From Streptomyces sp. NBC_01264 (GTDB lineage Bacteria > Actinomycetota > Actinomycetes > Streptomycetales > Streptomycetaceae), in contig NZ_JAPEOX010000001.1 in assembly GCF_026340675.1 (NCBI RefSeq), forward strand, positions 1,364,001 to 1,428,000: DNA of 64,000 nt, given 5' to 3'. Positions 26,410-35,011 of the stretch are shown here, in pieces. Below the pieces are notes generated by a model. It was not told where the DNA came from and searched no databases. It worked only from the letters and a program-made list of their open reading frames with translations. Positions within the stretch are counted from its first letter, which is position 1. Each line of letters starts with the position of its first letter. Position numbers and translations under genes: made by a program.

Positions 26410-28535
26410 AGCCTCGCGATCTGGAAGACGCCGACGGCCAGCAGCCAGGCCGCCGCCAGTTGGATGCCGAAGCCGATGACGGTGAGCCGGGTACCGATCT
26501 CGGCCCGCTGCGCGGCCAGGGTGGCGAAGCAGGGGGTGTAGGCGAGGATGAAGACCAGGAAGGCGAGCGCGGCCGCCCGCTGGTGCCCGCCGGAGGATTC
26601 CTCGAAGGTGGCGTGCAGGCTCGAGGTGAGCTTGGGGCCGCCGTCCTCCTCGGCCGAGTAGGTCACGGCGAGGGTGGAGATCACCCCCTCCTTGGCGATC
26701 AGGCCGGTGCCGAGCGCCGCCGTGGCGTGCCAGTCGCCGAAGCCGGCCGGGGCCACGAGGGGCGCCGTGGCGCGGGTGACCGTACCGAACACGCTCTGTT
26801 CGACGTCGACCTTGCCGAAGCCTCCGTGGCCGGCCGACGCGGGGATCGCCATGAGGAGCCAGACGGCGGCCGCGGTCGCGACGATGATGCCGCCGGCGGT
26901 GCGCAGGAAGGCGGCGAGCTTCTGCCAGACCTGGGCGCCGGTGACCCGCACGGTGGGCAGCCGGTACGGGGGCAGTTCCAGGACGAGCGGTTCCACCTTC
27001 ATGTCCCGGAACAGCAGGGGCCGCAGGATCAGCCCCATGCCGACGACCAGCAGTACGGAGGCCACGTAGAGGAAGAAGACGACGGTGCCGGAGTTCGAGC
27101 CGAAGAAGACGCCCGCGATCATCACGTAGACGGCGAGGCGGGCGGTGCAGCTCATGTACGGGATGAGCAGGCCGACGAGCAGCCGGTGCGAGCGGCGGTT
27201 GAGGATCCGGGTGCCGGCGAGGGCGGGGACGTTGCAGCCGAAGCCGACGACGAGCGGCAGGAAGGCGCGGCCGGGCAGCCTCAGCGTGCGCATCAGGCGG
27301 TCGGCGACGAAGGCGGCGCGGGCGAAGTAGCCGGAGTCCTCCAGCAGGGCCAGCAGCAGGAACATGATGATCATCAGCGGGACGAAGGTGAGCAGTTGGC
27401 CCACCCCGTTGATCAGGCCGTCGACCAGCAGCCCGGTCAGCCAGCCCGGCGCGTGGACGGCCTCCAGGAGCCGGTCCGCTCCGCCGCTGACGGGTCCGGA
27501 GACGAAGTCGCCGAGGCCGTCCTGGAGGGGTTTGGCCAGCACGGTGGTGGCCTCGAAGACGCCCCACATGACGGCGAGGAAGAACGGGATGCCGAAGCCC
27601 CGGGACAGCAGCAGCCGGTCCACCCGGTCGGTGAGGGTGGGCCGGGCGCCGGCCGGGCGGGGCGCCGCGCGGTCGATGACGGCGTGCGCCCAGGCGTAGC
27701 GGGCCTCGGCCACGAGGAGTTCGGCGTCGGTGTCGGCGTCCGTGTCGCCCTCGGCCGCGGCCTCCGCCGCGAGGCGGTCCGCCGCCGCCCGGGCCCGTCC
27801 GGCCAGTGCCGCCGGGACCGCGGGCGGCTGCTCCCCGCAGAGCAGGCTCACGGCCAGCCACCGCGCGGGGTGCGGGGTCAGCCCGGAGGCCGCCGCGGCC
27901 AGCTCCGCCAGTTCGGCCGCCACGGGCGAGCCGGCCGCCCAGGCGGAGGTCCGCCCGGGGCGCGGAGCTCCCGCGTCCAGGGCCTCGCACACCGCGTCGG
28001 CGAGCAGGTCCAGCCCGGCCCCGGAGCGTCCTTCCACCCGTACGACGGGCAGCGCGAGCTCGCGGGCCAGCGCCTCGGCGCCGGGGGGCGCGCCGCGCCG
28101 GGCGGCGACGTCGGTCATGGTCAGCGCGACCACGACCGGGATGTCGGTGTCGAGGATCTGCGAGAGCAGGTACAGGTTGCGGGCCGAGTTGGCCGCGTCG
28201 AGGGCGAAGACCACGGCGTCGGGCCGCTCCCCCGCCGGCGCGGTCAGCACGTCGCGCACCAGCGCCTCGTCCGGGGAGTCGGGCAGCAGGCTGTAGGAGC
28301 CGGGCAGGTCGGCGACGCGCAGCGGGCGGCCGCCCGCCGTGCGCCAGTCGCCCTGGGCTACCGAGACGGTCTTGCCCGGCCAGTTGCCTACGCGCTGGTG
28401 GGCGCCGGTGAGGGCGTTGAAGAGGGTGGACTTGCCGACGTTGGGATTGCCGACGAGGGCGACGAACGGCAGACCGGTCCGCCGCTCCGCCGTGGCGGTC
28501 GCACCCGCCCCGGCCCCGGTGGCATGACAGCTCAT
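26400..28535 (-). CDS. feoB: Ferrous iron transport protein B
   Basis: A 711-residue membrane GTPase importing Fe(II). The N-terminal G domain has G1 GNPNVGKST, the GNWPGKTV switch I, G3 DLPGSYSLL and a G4 position that reads TMTD rather than the usual NxxD. The two Gate domains follow, with CNVPALAGTRILNRR and the conserved membrane Cys region FILAYTPCFATLAAQ. The ATG at 28535 overlaps the feoA stop (ATGA) and is preceded by GAGGTG. It is the core of a leftward feoA-feoB-feoC operon under a probable iron box. Confidence 0.96.
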   Translation of the reverse strand: MSCHATGAGAGATATAERRTGLPFVALVGNPNVGKSTLFNALTGAHQRVGNWPGKTVSVAQGDWRTAGGRPLRVADLPGSYSLLPDSPDEALVRDVLTAPAGERPDAVVFALDAANSARNLYLLSQILDTDIPVVVALTMTDVAARRGAPPGAEALARELALPVVRVEGRSGAGLDLLADAVCEALDAGAPRPGRTSAWAAGSPVAAELAELAAAASGLTPHPARWLAVSLLCGEQPPAVPAALAGRARAAADRLAAEAAAEGDTDADTDAELLVAEARYAWAHAVIDRAAPRPAGARPTLTDRVDRLLLSRGFGIPFFLAVMWGVFEATTVLAKPLQDGLGDFVSGPVSGGADRLLEAVHAPGWLTGLLVDGLINGVGQLLTFVPLMIIMFLLLALLEDSGYFARAAFVADRLMRTLRLPGRAFLPLVVGFGCNVPALAGTRILNRRSHRLLVGLLIPYMSCTARLAVYVMIAGVFFGSNSGTVVFFLYVASVLLVVGMGLILRPLLFRDMKVEPLVLELPPYRLPTVRVTGAQVWQKLAAFLRTAGGIIVATAAAVWLLMAIPASAGHGGFGKVDVEQSVFGTVTRATAPLVAPAGFGDWHATAALGTGLIAKEGVISTLAVTYSAEEDGGPKLTSSLHATFEESSGGHQRAAALAFLVFILAYTPCFATLAAQRAEIGTRLTVIGFGIQLAAAWLLAVGVFQIARLVW

Positions 28536-28759
28536 GCGGCGCACCTCAGCCGGCCGGCGGTACGGGTGTCCAGCGCGACCCGGGTCTCCCCGAGCCCGAC
28601 GAGCAGGCCGCCGGTGGCGCCCCGGGCGATCACGGTGACGTCCGCGCCCGGCACGAAGCCGAACTCCAGGAGCCGGCGCCTGCTCCCTCCCGCCTGACCG
28701 GGATCGATCCCCGTGATGCGTACGGTCGTCCCTGGACGGCTGTCATTGAGCGACGGCAA
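28532..28759 (-). CDS. feoA: Ferrous iron transport protein A
   Basis: A 75-residue SH3-like cytosolic protein needed for FeoB function. RRRLLEFGFVPGADVTVIARG and VALDTRTAGRLRC match the FeoA fold. The start is TTG 28759, supported by GAGGAGG 4 nt upstream; no ATG or GTG gives the family N-terminus. It is first in the feo operon, 23 bp downstream of a DmdR/IdeR-like palindrome. Confidence 0.9.
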   Translation of the reverse strand: MPSLNDSRPGTTVRITGIDPGQAGGSRRRLLEFGFVPGADVTVIARGATGGLLVGLGETRVALDTRTAGRLRCAA

Positions 28760-28781
28760 CGGACCTCCTCGTTCGAATCCA

Positions 28782-28797
28782 CTTAGGTAAACCTAAG
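28782..28797. promoter_or_regulatory. DmdR/IdeR-like iron box upstream of feoA
   Basis: CTTAGGT and ACCTAAG half-sites surround AA. The half-sites equal those of the 19-bp DtxR/IdeR/DmdR box (TTAGGT...ACCTAA), but the centre is about 5 bp shorter. It lies 23 bp before the feoA start. Fe(II)-dependent repression of the operon is the expected role. Confidence 0.65.
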
Positions 28798-28872
28798 CAG
28801 CCCGAGGAGCACCGTGAGCCGGGCAAAGACCCCGATCGACAGGGACTTTCAGCCCCCCGGTCCCACCCGTCC

Positions 28873-28890
28873 CTCGGCCGATCGGCCGAG
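28873..28890. promoter_or_regulatory. 18-bp perfect palindrome between feoA and the SpoIIE phosphatase
   Basis: Each half is CTCGGCCGA, with no spacer. It lies in the divergent region, 87 bp upstream of the phosphatase start. It resembles a repressor operator, but the regulator is unknown. Confidence 0.45.
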
Positions 28891-28898
28891 CCGGGGAC

Positions 28899-28944
28899 GC
28901 GGGGTGTGATGCGGGGTGTGATCCGGGGTGTGATCCGGGGTGTG
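28899..28944. repeat. Tandem 12-bp repeat, four units
   Basis: Four copies of about CGGGGTGTGATC lie 33-78 bp upstream of the phosphatase start. Their position could affect promoter spacing. Confidence 0.85.
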
Positions 28945-28976
28945 CGCAAGCGCCGCCCCGAGCGCATTCTGGAGGG

Positions 28977-31277
28977 GTGACGGCCAGACCGGACATCGGC
29001 GGCCCCGTCACCGACGCCACGGCCCAGGCGCTCGCACGGGCCGCTCTCGATGCCGTGGGGGCCGCAGGCGGGTACGCGGGCGGGGTCTACCTGCGCTCCG
29101 GCACGGAGGGGCTCATGCTGATGGCGGCGGTGACCGGGCTCCCGTCCGCGCTGTTCCGCCCCTGGTGGCGGATGCACGTGAACCGTCCCTACCCCGTCGC
29201 AGAGGCCCACCGGTCCGGCCAGTCCGTGCACCTGCCCGACGCGGAATCGGCGATGCGGCGCTTCCCCCAGCTGATGGCCGGGCTGCCGTTCCCCTTCGGC
29301 TCGCTCTACGAGCCCGTGGCCCGCGGCCGCGAGCGCTACGGGGTCCTCTTCGTGCTGCGTCCCGCGACTCCCGGAGTCCCGGTCGGGCCCGGCGACCGGA
29401 AGCGGCTGCGCGCGGTGGCCGTCCGGCTGGCCGGGGAACTGGCCGCGCTCGCCGCGGCCGGGGCCACGGTGACCTGGGAGGGCGACCCGGTGTGCTTCCC
29501 GGGCCCCGGCCCGGCGGGCGGCCGGGCGGGCCGCGCGGCCGGCGACGCACCGCACGGCCGCAACGGCCCCGCGGAAAGCCCCGCCGAAAGCCCCACGGAA
29601 AGCCGCGCCGACAGCGCCCGCGCCGCCGTGGACCGGCTGGACCTGGCCGTCCTGTCCGTGGACCGGCAGGGCGTGATCGGCTTCGCCAACTCCCGCGCCC
29701 GCTCCGCCGCCACGACCCTGCTCGGTTCCGACGGGGCGGAACTCTGCGGCCGGATACTGTGGGAGGCGCTGCCCTGGCTCGGACACCCCGCCTACGAGGA
29801 CCACTTCCGGGCCGTGTTCCTCGCCCCCGCTCCGGTGCACTTCCAGGCCGCCCCGCGCCGAACCGAACCCTCCCCGCACTGGCTGTCGGTGGGGCTCCAT
29901 CCCGCGCTCGACGGGGTCACCGTCACCATCACCCAGGCCGAACCACCCGCGTACGCCACCGAGTCACTGATGCGCCCGGGCTCCGGGCTCGGGTCCACCG
30001 GCGCGGGTTCGCCCGCCGACCGGGCTTCGGCCCTGTACCGGCCGGTGGCTCTGGCCATCGCGCTGACCGAGGCGGTGACGGCCCGCCAGGTGTCGATGGT
30101 GGTCACCGACGAGCTGCTCCCGGCCTTCGGCGGCCGGCAGTTGGCGATCTACCTGCTCGGCGAGGGCCATCTGCACCTGGCGTGGGAGACCGGATTCCCC
30201 CAGGGGTTCCTCGACCGGTTCGACGGGGTCGCGCTCGACGTCCGCCTGCCCGGGGTGGAAACCCTCACCTCGGGCCGTCCGCTGTTCTTCGAGTCGATGC
30301 AGCAGCTGGCCACCGCCTATCCGGGGATCGAGCTGGACTCCCATGTCGGCGCCCGGGCCTTCCTCCCGCTGATCGCCTCCGGCCGGCCGGTCGGCTCGTG
30401 CATCCTGGGCTTCGACGCCCCGCGCGGGTTCAGCCCGGAGGAGCGTACGGTCCTCACGGCACTGGCCGGGCTGATCGCGCAGGCGCTGGAGCGGGCCCGG
30501 CGCTACGACAGCGAAGCGGCCCTGGCCCGCGGACTCCAGGCGGCCCTGCTCCCGCACCGGCTGCCGGTCCACGAGAACGTGGTCACGGTGGGGCGGTACC
30601 TGCCGGGCACCGCCGGGATGGACGTCGGCGGCGACTGGTACGACGTCATCGAGGTGGGCGGCGGGCGGCTCGCGCTGGTCATCGGCGACGTCCAGGGCCA
30701 CGGGGTGGCCGCCGCGGCCACGATGGGCCAACTGCGCAGCGCCGTACGGGCCTTCGCGCTCAGCGGCAACGAGCCCGAGCAGGTGATGCGCGGTACGAAC
30801 GAGCTGCTCATCGACCTCGACCCGGGCCAGTTCGCGAGCTGTTGCTACGTCCTGCTCGACCCGGCGACCGGCCTCGCCCTCGCCGTCCGGGCCGGGCACC
30901 CCCAGCCGCTGCTGCGGCATCCGGGCGGCCGGACGGAGGTACTGGACCTGGCGGGCGGGATGGTGCTCGGCATCGACCCCGAGGCCGTGTACCCGGTGAC
31001 CCGGCTGCGGATCGAGCCGGCGGCGGTGCTCGCCCTCTACACCGACGGGCTGGTCGAGACACCGGGCGCGGACATCGACGTAGGGGTGGAGCGGCTGCGC
31101 GCCGCGCTGGCGGACGCCGGTCCCGCTCCGCTGACCGAGACGGCGGACCGGCTGATCGCCGAGGCGGGCCACTCCGCCGACCGCCCGGACGACATCGCCC
31201 TGCTGCTGGCGGCCCGCACCTCCGCCCCGGAGGTCACCCTCCCGACAGCCGCCACGACGGGCGCGGGCGGCCCGTGA
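28977..31277 (+). CDS. GAF-domain SpoIIE-type PP2C phosphatase
   Basis: A 766-residue signalling protein. Two sensory regions are visible: a GAF-like N-terminus (about residues 10-150) and a PAS-like segment (DLAVLSVDRQGVIGFANSRARSA, about 222-310). A second GAF-like block covers about 345-510. The C-terminal SpoIIE domain (about 520-750) has GMDVGGDWYDVIEV, VIGDVQGHGVAAAATMGQLR, LALYTDGLVE and ADRPDDIALLL, with the metal-binding Asp residues intact. Such enzymes act on anti-anti-sigma factors, but none is nearby. GTG 28977 has its GGAGG unusually close, so the true start may differ. Confidence 0.9.
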   Translation: MTARPDIGGPVTDATAQALARAALDAVGAAGGYAGGVYLRSGTEGLMLMAAVTGLPSALFRPWWRMHVNRPYPVAEAHRSGQSVHLPDAESAMRRFPQLMAGLPFPFGSLYEPVARGRERYGVLFVLRPATPGVPVGPGDRKRLRAVAVRLAGELAALAAAGATVTWEGDPVCFPGPGPAGGRAGRAAGDAPHGRNGPAESPAESPTESRADSARAAVDRLDLAVLSVDRQGVIGFANSRARSAATTLLGSDGAELCGRILWEALPWLGHPAYEDHFRAVFLAPAPVHFQAAPRRTEPSPHWLSVGLHPALDGVTVTITQAEPPAYATESLMRPGSGLGSTGAGSPADRASALYRPVALAIALTEAVTARQVSMVVTDELLPAFGGRQLAIYLLGEGHLHLAWETGFPQGFLDRFDGVALDVRLPGVETLTSGRPLFFESMQQLATAYPGIELDSHVGARAFLPLIASGRPVGSCILGFDAPRGFSPEERTVLTALAGLIAQALERARRYDSEAALARGLQAALLPHRLPVHENVVTVGRYLPGTAGMDVGGDWYDVIEVGGGRLALVIGDVQGHGVAAAATMGQLRSAVRAFALSGNEPEQVMRGTNELLIDLDPGQFASCCYVLLDPATGLALAVRAGHPQPLLRHPGGRTEVLDLAGGMVLGIDPEAVYPVTRLRIEPAAVLALYTDGLVETPGADIDVGVERLRAALADAGPAPLTETADRLIAEAGHSADRPDDIALLLAARTSAPEVTLPTAATTGAGGP

Positions 31278-31290
31278 GCCGCCCGCGCCC
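31259..31290. terminator. Bidirectional hairpin between the phosphatase and gldA
   Basis: Perfect 13-bp arms GGGCGCGGGCGGC and GCCGCCCGCGCCC have a 6-nt loop that contains the TGA of the phosphatase gene. It lies between two convergent stop codons and can serve both transcripts. Confidence 0.7.
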
Positions 31291-31302
31291 GGTCTGCCGC
31301 CG

Positions 31303-32415
31303 CTACCGCTTGGCGTACGCGCGGGCGTACGAGTCGCCCGCGATCAGGGCGTCGGCGACCATCTCCGGGGTCACCGGGAACGGCATGTTGTGCGTGGTCT
31401 CGCCCTCCGCCGTGGCCGCGCGCCCGATGGCGAGGAGCTCCTCGCGGTCCGGGTCGCCGAGGCCGATCTCCCCGAGGGTCGTGGGCAGGCCGACGGCACG
31501 GCTGAAGCGCAGGTAGGTGTCCAGCTCGTCGGTCGGGGCGCCTTCCAGGACGAGCTGGGCGAGGGTGCCGATGTTGACCTTCTCGCCGTGCATCATGCCG
31601 TGCACCTTGTGCGAGACGGTCAGACCGTTGTGGATGCCGTGCGCGGCGGCGAGGCCGCAGGACTCGAAACCGAGGCCGGAGAGCAGCGTGTTGGCCTCCG
31701 TGACCTTCTCCAGCGCCGGGGTGACCACGTGCGCCTCGGCGGCCAGCCGGGCCTGGGGGCCGTACTCCATCAGGGTTTCCCAGCACAGCCGGGCGAGCGC
31801 GAGGGAGGCCTCGGTGGCGAGACCGCCGGCCATGGCGACCCGGTTGGCGGCCACGCAGACCCGGGCTTCGTACCAGGTGGCCAGCGCGTCGCCCATGCCG
31901 GAGACGATGAAGCGGCTGGGCGCGCCCGCGACGAGGGCGGTGTCGACGAGCACCAGGTTGGGGTTGCGCTGGAAGAAGGAGTAGCGCTCGAAGGCACCGG
32001 ACTCGGTGTAGATCACGGCGAGCGCGCTGGTCGGCGCGTCGGTGGAGGCGACCGTGGGCGCGGAGACGACGGCGATGTCGCCGAGCGCGTGGCCGACGGC
32101 CTTCGCGGTGTCGATGGCGGTGCCGCCGCCGATGCCGATGATGACGTCGGCCCCTGCGGCCTTGGCGGCCGCGGAGACCCGGTCGATCTCCTTCTGGGTG
32201 CAGAGTCCGCCGAAGACCTCCTTGGTCAGCTTGACCCCGGTGCCCGCGAGGGAATCGGTGACCGCCGTGTCCACGAAGCCCCAGACGCCCTTGTCCGCGA
32301 GGACCACAGCGTTCGTCCCGAGGCGGGCCGTGTGCTCGCCCAGGTCGTTCATCGCCCCGGCGCCCTGCACGTACTTCGGCGGGCTGATCATCATGCGCGT
32401 ACCGACGGTCTTCAC
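31303..32415 (-). CDS. gldA: Glycerol dehydrogenase (iron/zinc family)
   Basis: A 370-residue NAD-dependent enzyme oxidising glycerol to dihydroxyacetone. Marks are MISPPKYVQGAGAMNDLGE, the NAD motif IIGIGGGTAIDTAKAVGH, and metal ligands in STDAPTSALAVIY, AAAHGIHNGLT and GMMHGEKVNIGTLAQ. GTG 32415 has GAGGAGG 6 nt upstream; the ATG 15 bp earlier lies at the ribosome site itself and is rejected. It is divergent from dhaK, whose product uses dihydroxyacetone, so the two transcripts form a glycerol oxidation and phosphorylation module. Confidence 0.93.
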   Translation of the reverse strand: MKTVGTRMMISPPKYVQGAGAMNDLGEHTARLGTNAVVLADKGVWGFVDTAVTDSLAGTGVKLTKEVFGGLCTQKEIDRVSAAAKAAGADVIIGIGGGTAIDTAKAVGHALGDIAVVSAPTVASTDAPTSALAVIYTESGAFERYSFFQRNPNLVLVDTALVAGAPSRFIVSGMGDALATWYEARVCVAANRVAMAGGLATEASLALARLCWETLMEYGPQARLAAEAHVVTPALEKVTEANTLLSGLGFESCGLAAAHGIHNGLTVSHKVHGMMHGEKVNIGTLAQLVLEGAPTDELDTYLRFSRAVGLPTTLGEIGLGDPDREELLAIGRAATAEGETTHNMPFPVTPEMVADALIAGDSYARAYAKR

Positions 32416-32716
32416 GTGAATCCTCCTCATTGCGAATTCAATTCCGCTTGCTCATTCATCCCTATCACGGATTTCGGCGACACCCCGAGATATGCACGGT
32501 CCCCTTGCGCACGGGCCTTTCCGCGCCCGGATACGGGACCAAGGACCCGAGCTGTTTCACAGTTTCACCAGGGTAAAGTTCCAGCCAAGTGCCCCGGAAG
32601 CGGTGGCGGATCGGCGACGGTGCCGACTTAATACCGTCCCGCATTTCCGATTTCCGCCCCGGACCGGCGCGACGAGTTACCCGTTCCGCGTTCCCCTTTC
32701 CAGGAAAGAGGCCCCC
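32416..32716. promoter_or_regulatory. Divergent gldA/dhaK promoter region
   Basis: This 301-bp gene-free gap is less GC-rich than its surroundings. It contains repeated TTTC/GAAA-type words (for example GTTTCACAGTTTCACC near 32558) and a TTAATACC stretch near 32627 that could be a -10 region. No clear operator or riboswitch is recognisable. Confidence 0.4.
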
Positions 32717-33724
32717 GTGAAGAAGCTCATCAATTCCCCCGAAAGTGTCGTCTCCGACGCACTGCGCGGAATGGCCGCCGCTCACCCGGGGCTCCGCGTC
32801 GAGGCGGAGAAGGGCATCGTCACGCGGGCCGCCGGAGGGGCCGGGGAGCCGGCCGGGAAGGTCGCGCTGCTGTCGGGCGGCGGCAGCGGGCACGAGCCGC
32901 TGCACGCCGGGTTCGTCGGGCGCGGCATGCTGGCGGCGGCCGTGGCCGGCCCGGTGTTCACCTCCCCGGTGCCGGACAACATCGCCGCCGCCACGTGCGC
33001 GGTCGAAGCGGGTGCGGGCGTCCTGCACATCGTGAAGAACTACACGGGCGACATCCTCAACTTCACGATGGCGGCGGAGGACTGCGAGGACGAGGGCGTC
33101 GAGGTCGCGCAGGTCGTCGTGGACGACGACGTGGCCGTCGCCCGCACGGAGCACGGGCCGGGCCGCCGGGGCACCGGAGCCACCCTGTTCGTGGAGAAGA
33201 TCGCGGGCGCGCTCGCCGAGGAGGGCGCTCCGCTCGCCGAGGTCGCCGCGGTCGCCCGCAAGGTCAACGCGAACGCGCGCAGCTACGGCGTCGCCCTGAC
33301 CTCCTGCACCACCCCCGCCAAGGGCAGCCCCAACTTCACGCTCGGCGAGGACGAGATCGAGCTGGGCATCGGCATCCACGGTGAGCCCGGCCGCGAACGC
33401 CGGAAGATCATGACGGCCGCCGAGACCGCCGAGGCGATGCTCGACGCCGTCCTCGACGACCTCCCGGAGGCGGCCGGCGCCCCCGTCATCCTCCTCGTCA
33501 ACGGCCTGGGCGGGACCCCGCCCGTGGAGCTGTACATCATGCGCGCCGAGGTCGAGCGGGTGCTCGGCGAACGCGGGATCACCGTGGCCCGGTCCCTGGT
33601 CGGCAACTACGTCACCAGCCTGGACATGGCCGGCTGCACCCTCACCCTGTGCCGCGCCGACGAGGAGCTGCTGCGCCTGTGGGACGCGCCGGTGGACACC
33701 CCGTCCCTGCGCTGGGGCTGTTGA
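32717..33724 (+). CDS. dhaK: Dihydroxyacetone kinase, DhaK subunit
   Basis: A 335-residue substrate-binding subunit. KKLINSPESVVSDALRGMAAAHP and LLSGGGSGHEPLHAGFVG are typical, and the His that forms the hemiaminal with dihydroxyacetone is in LGIGIHGEPG near residue 221. NYTGDILNF and the C-terminal GNYVTSLDMAG are also present. GTG 32717 follows GGAAAGAGG. Phosphoryl transfer comes from the DhaL domain encoded next. Confidence 0.95.
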   Translation: MKKLINSPESVVSDALRGMAAAHPGLRVEAEKGIVTRAAGGAGEPAGKVALLSGGGSGHEPLHAGFVGRGMLAAAVAGPVFTSPVPDNIAAATCAVEAGAGVLHIVKNYTGDILNFTMAAEDCEDEGVEVAQVVVDDDVAVARTEHGPGRRGTGATLFVEKIAGALAEEGAPLAEVAAVARKVNANARSYGVALTSCTTPAKGSPNFTLGEDEIELGIGIHGEPGRERRKIMTAAETAEAMLDAVLDDLPEAAGAPVILLVNGLGGTPPVELYIMRAEVERVLGERGITVARSLVGNYVTSLDMAGCTLTLCRADEELLRLWDAPVDTPSLRWGC

Positions 33725-33770
33725 CCCCGCCCGCTCTTCCCCTCCCGACACTCTCCAGGAGCTCTTCCCC

Positions 33771-34949
33771 ATGACCGTCACGCCCGCCGGCCCGACGACC
33801 TCCACGACCTCCACGCCCGTGTCCGCCGAGGCCGCCGTGCTGGACACCGCCTACTTCCGCCGCTGGATCGCCGAGACCAACCGGCTCGTACGGCGGGACA
33901 GCGCGCGCCTCACCGAACTGGACGCGGTCATCGGCGACGGGGACCACGGGGCCAATCTCGTACGGGGCTTCGGCGCCGTCGGCGCGGCCGTGGCCGAGCA
34001 GCGGCCCACCACGCCGGGGGCGCTGCTGACCCTGGCCGGCACCACCCTGACGAACACCGTCGGCGGCGCCTCCGGCCCGCTGTTCGGCACCGCGCTGCGC
34101 CGCACGGGCAAGGTGCTCGGCGACACCGGGGCGCCGACCGTGGCGGAGCTGGGGGCCGCGCTCGGTGCCGGGCTCACGTCGGTGCAGAAGCTGGGCGGCG
34201 CGGAGCTCGGCGACGCCACCCTGGTCGACGCCCTGTCCCCCGCGGTGGCGGCGCTGGCCGAAGCCGCCGAGGCGGACCGCCCGCTGCGCGAGGCCCTGGA
34301 CGAGGCCGTACGGGCGGCCCGCGCGGGCGCCGACGCCACCGAGCCGCTCGAAGCCCGCAAGGGCCGGGCCAGTTACCTCGGGGAGCGCAGCATCGGCCAC
34401 CAGGACGCCGGGGCCAACTCCGTGGCCCTGCTGATGGAGGCGCTGCGCGCCGCGGTCGACGCACCCGAGGCGGAGCTCGTCCCGGAGGAGCCGGCCGCCG
34501 CCGAGCAGCCCGCGCAGGAGCAGGAGCAGGCGCCGAAGACCCGTACCGGCCGCGTCGGCATCGTGCTCGTCTCGCACAGCAAGGCGGTCGCGGAGTCCGT
34601 GGCGGCGCTGGCCGGCGCGCTGATCGGCTCGGTGGAGCCGGCTCCGCTCGCGGTGGCGGGCGGCACCCCCGACGGCGGGATCGGCACCAGCGCGGAGCTG
34701 ATCACGGCCGCCGCCCGGTCGGTGGACGAGGGTGTGGGCGTGGCGGTGCTGTGCGACATGGGCAGCGCGGTGCTGACGGTGAACGCCCTGCTCGGCGAGG
34801 AGCCCTCGCAACTGCCCGAAGGGGCACGGGTCGTGGACGCGCCGTTCCTGGAGGGCGCCGTGGCCATCACGCTGACCTCGGCGATCGGCGGCGACCTCGA
34901 CGCCGTCCTGGCCGCCGCGGAGGACGCGCGCTGTTACCGCAAGCGCTGA
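33771..34949 (+). CDS. dhaL: Dihydroxyacetone kinase, fused DhaL-DhaM
   Basis: A 392-residue fusion. Residues about 20-225 are DhaL: metal/ADP-binding ELDAVIGDGDHGANL, NTVGGASGPLFGTALR and HQDAGANSVALL. After an acidic Pro/Glu/Gln linker (about 230-255), residues 257-390 form a DhaM-like PTS EIIA-mannose domain, GIVLVSHSKAVAES, with the phospho-accepting His near 268. It also has GGTPDGGIGTSAELI and VLCDMGSAVLTVN. DhaM is normally a separate protein that takes phosphate from HPr, so this fusion points to a PTS-driven kinase. EI and HPr are not in the window. Confidence 0.92.
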   Translation: MTVTPAGPTTSTTSTPVSAEAAVLDTAYFRRWIAETNRLVRRDSARLTELDAVIGDGDHGANLVRGFGAVGAAVAEQRPTTPGALLTLAGTTLTNTVGGASGPLFGTALRRTGKVLGDTGAPTVAELGAALGAGLTSVQKLGGAELGDATLVDALSPAVAALAEAAEADRPLREALDEAVRAARAGADATEPLEARKGRASYLGERSIGHQDAGANSVALLMEALRAAVDAPEAELVPEEPAAAEQPAQEQEQAPKTRTGRVGIVLVSHSKAVAESVAALAGALIGSVEPAPLAVAGGTPDGGIGTSAELITAAARSVDEGVGVAVLCDMGSAVLTVNALLGEEPSQLPEGARVVDAPFLEGAVAITLTSAIGGDLDAVLAAAEDARCYRKR

Positions 34950-34954
34950 CCGGA

Positions 34955-35009
34955 GCCCGGGCCGGGAGGCGGGCCCCTCCCCAGGAGGCGCCCGCCTCCC
35001 GGCCCGGGC
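34955..35009 (+). terminator. Strong terminator after dhaL
   Basis: Perfect 20-bp arms (34955-34974 and 34990-35009) close a 15-nt loop that can itself form CTCC/GGAG pairs. It begins 6 bp after the dhaL stop and separates the dha genes from the STM4015 operon. Confidence 0.85.
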
Positions 35010-35011
35010 CG

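Noticed and set aside
25008..28697. A frame of over 1200 codons on the plus strand opposite feoB
   Set aside because: It is antisense to the methyltransferase and feo genes. Its Gly/Gln/Arg-rich translation has no recognisable domain.
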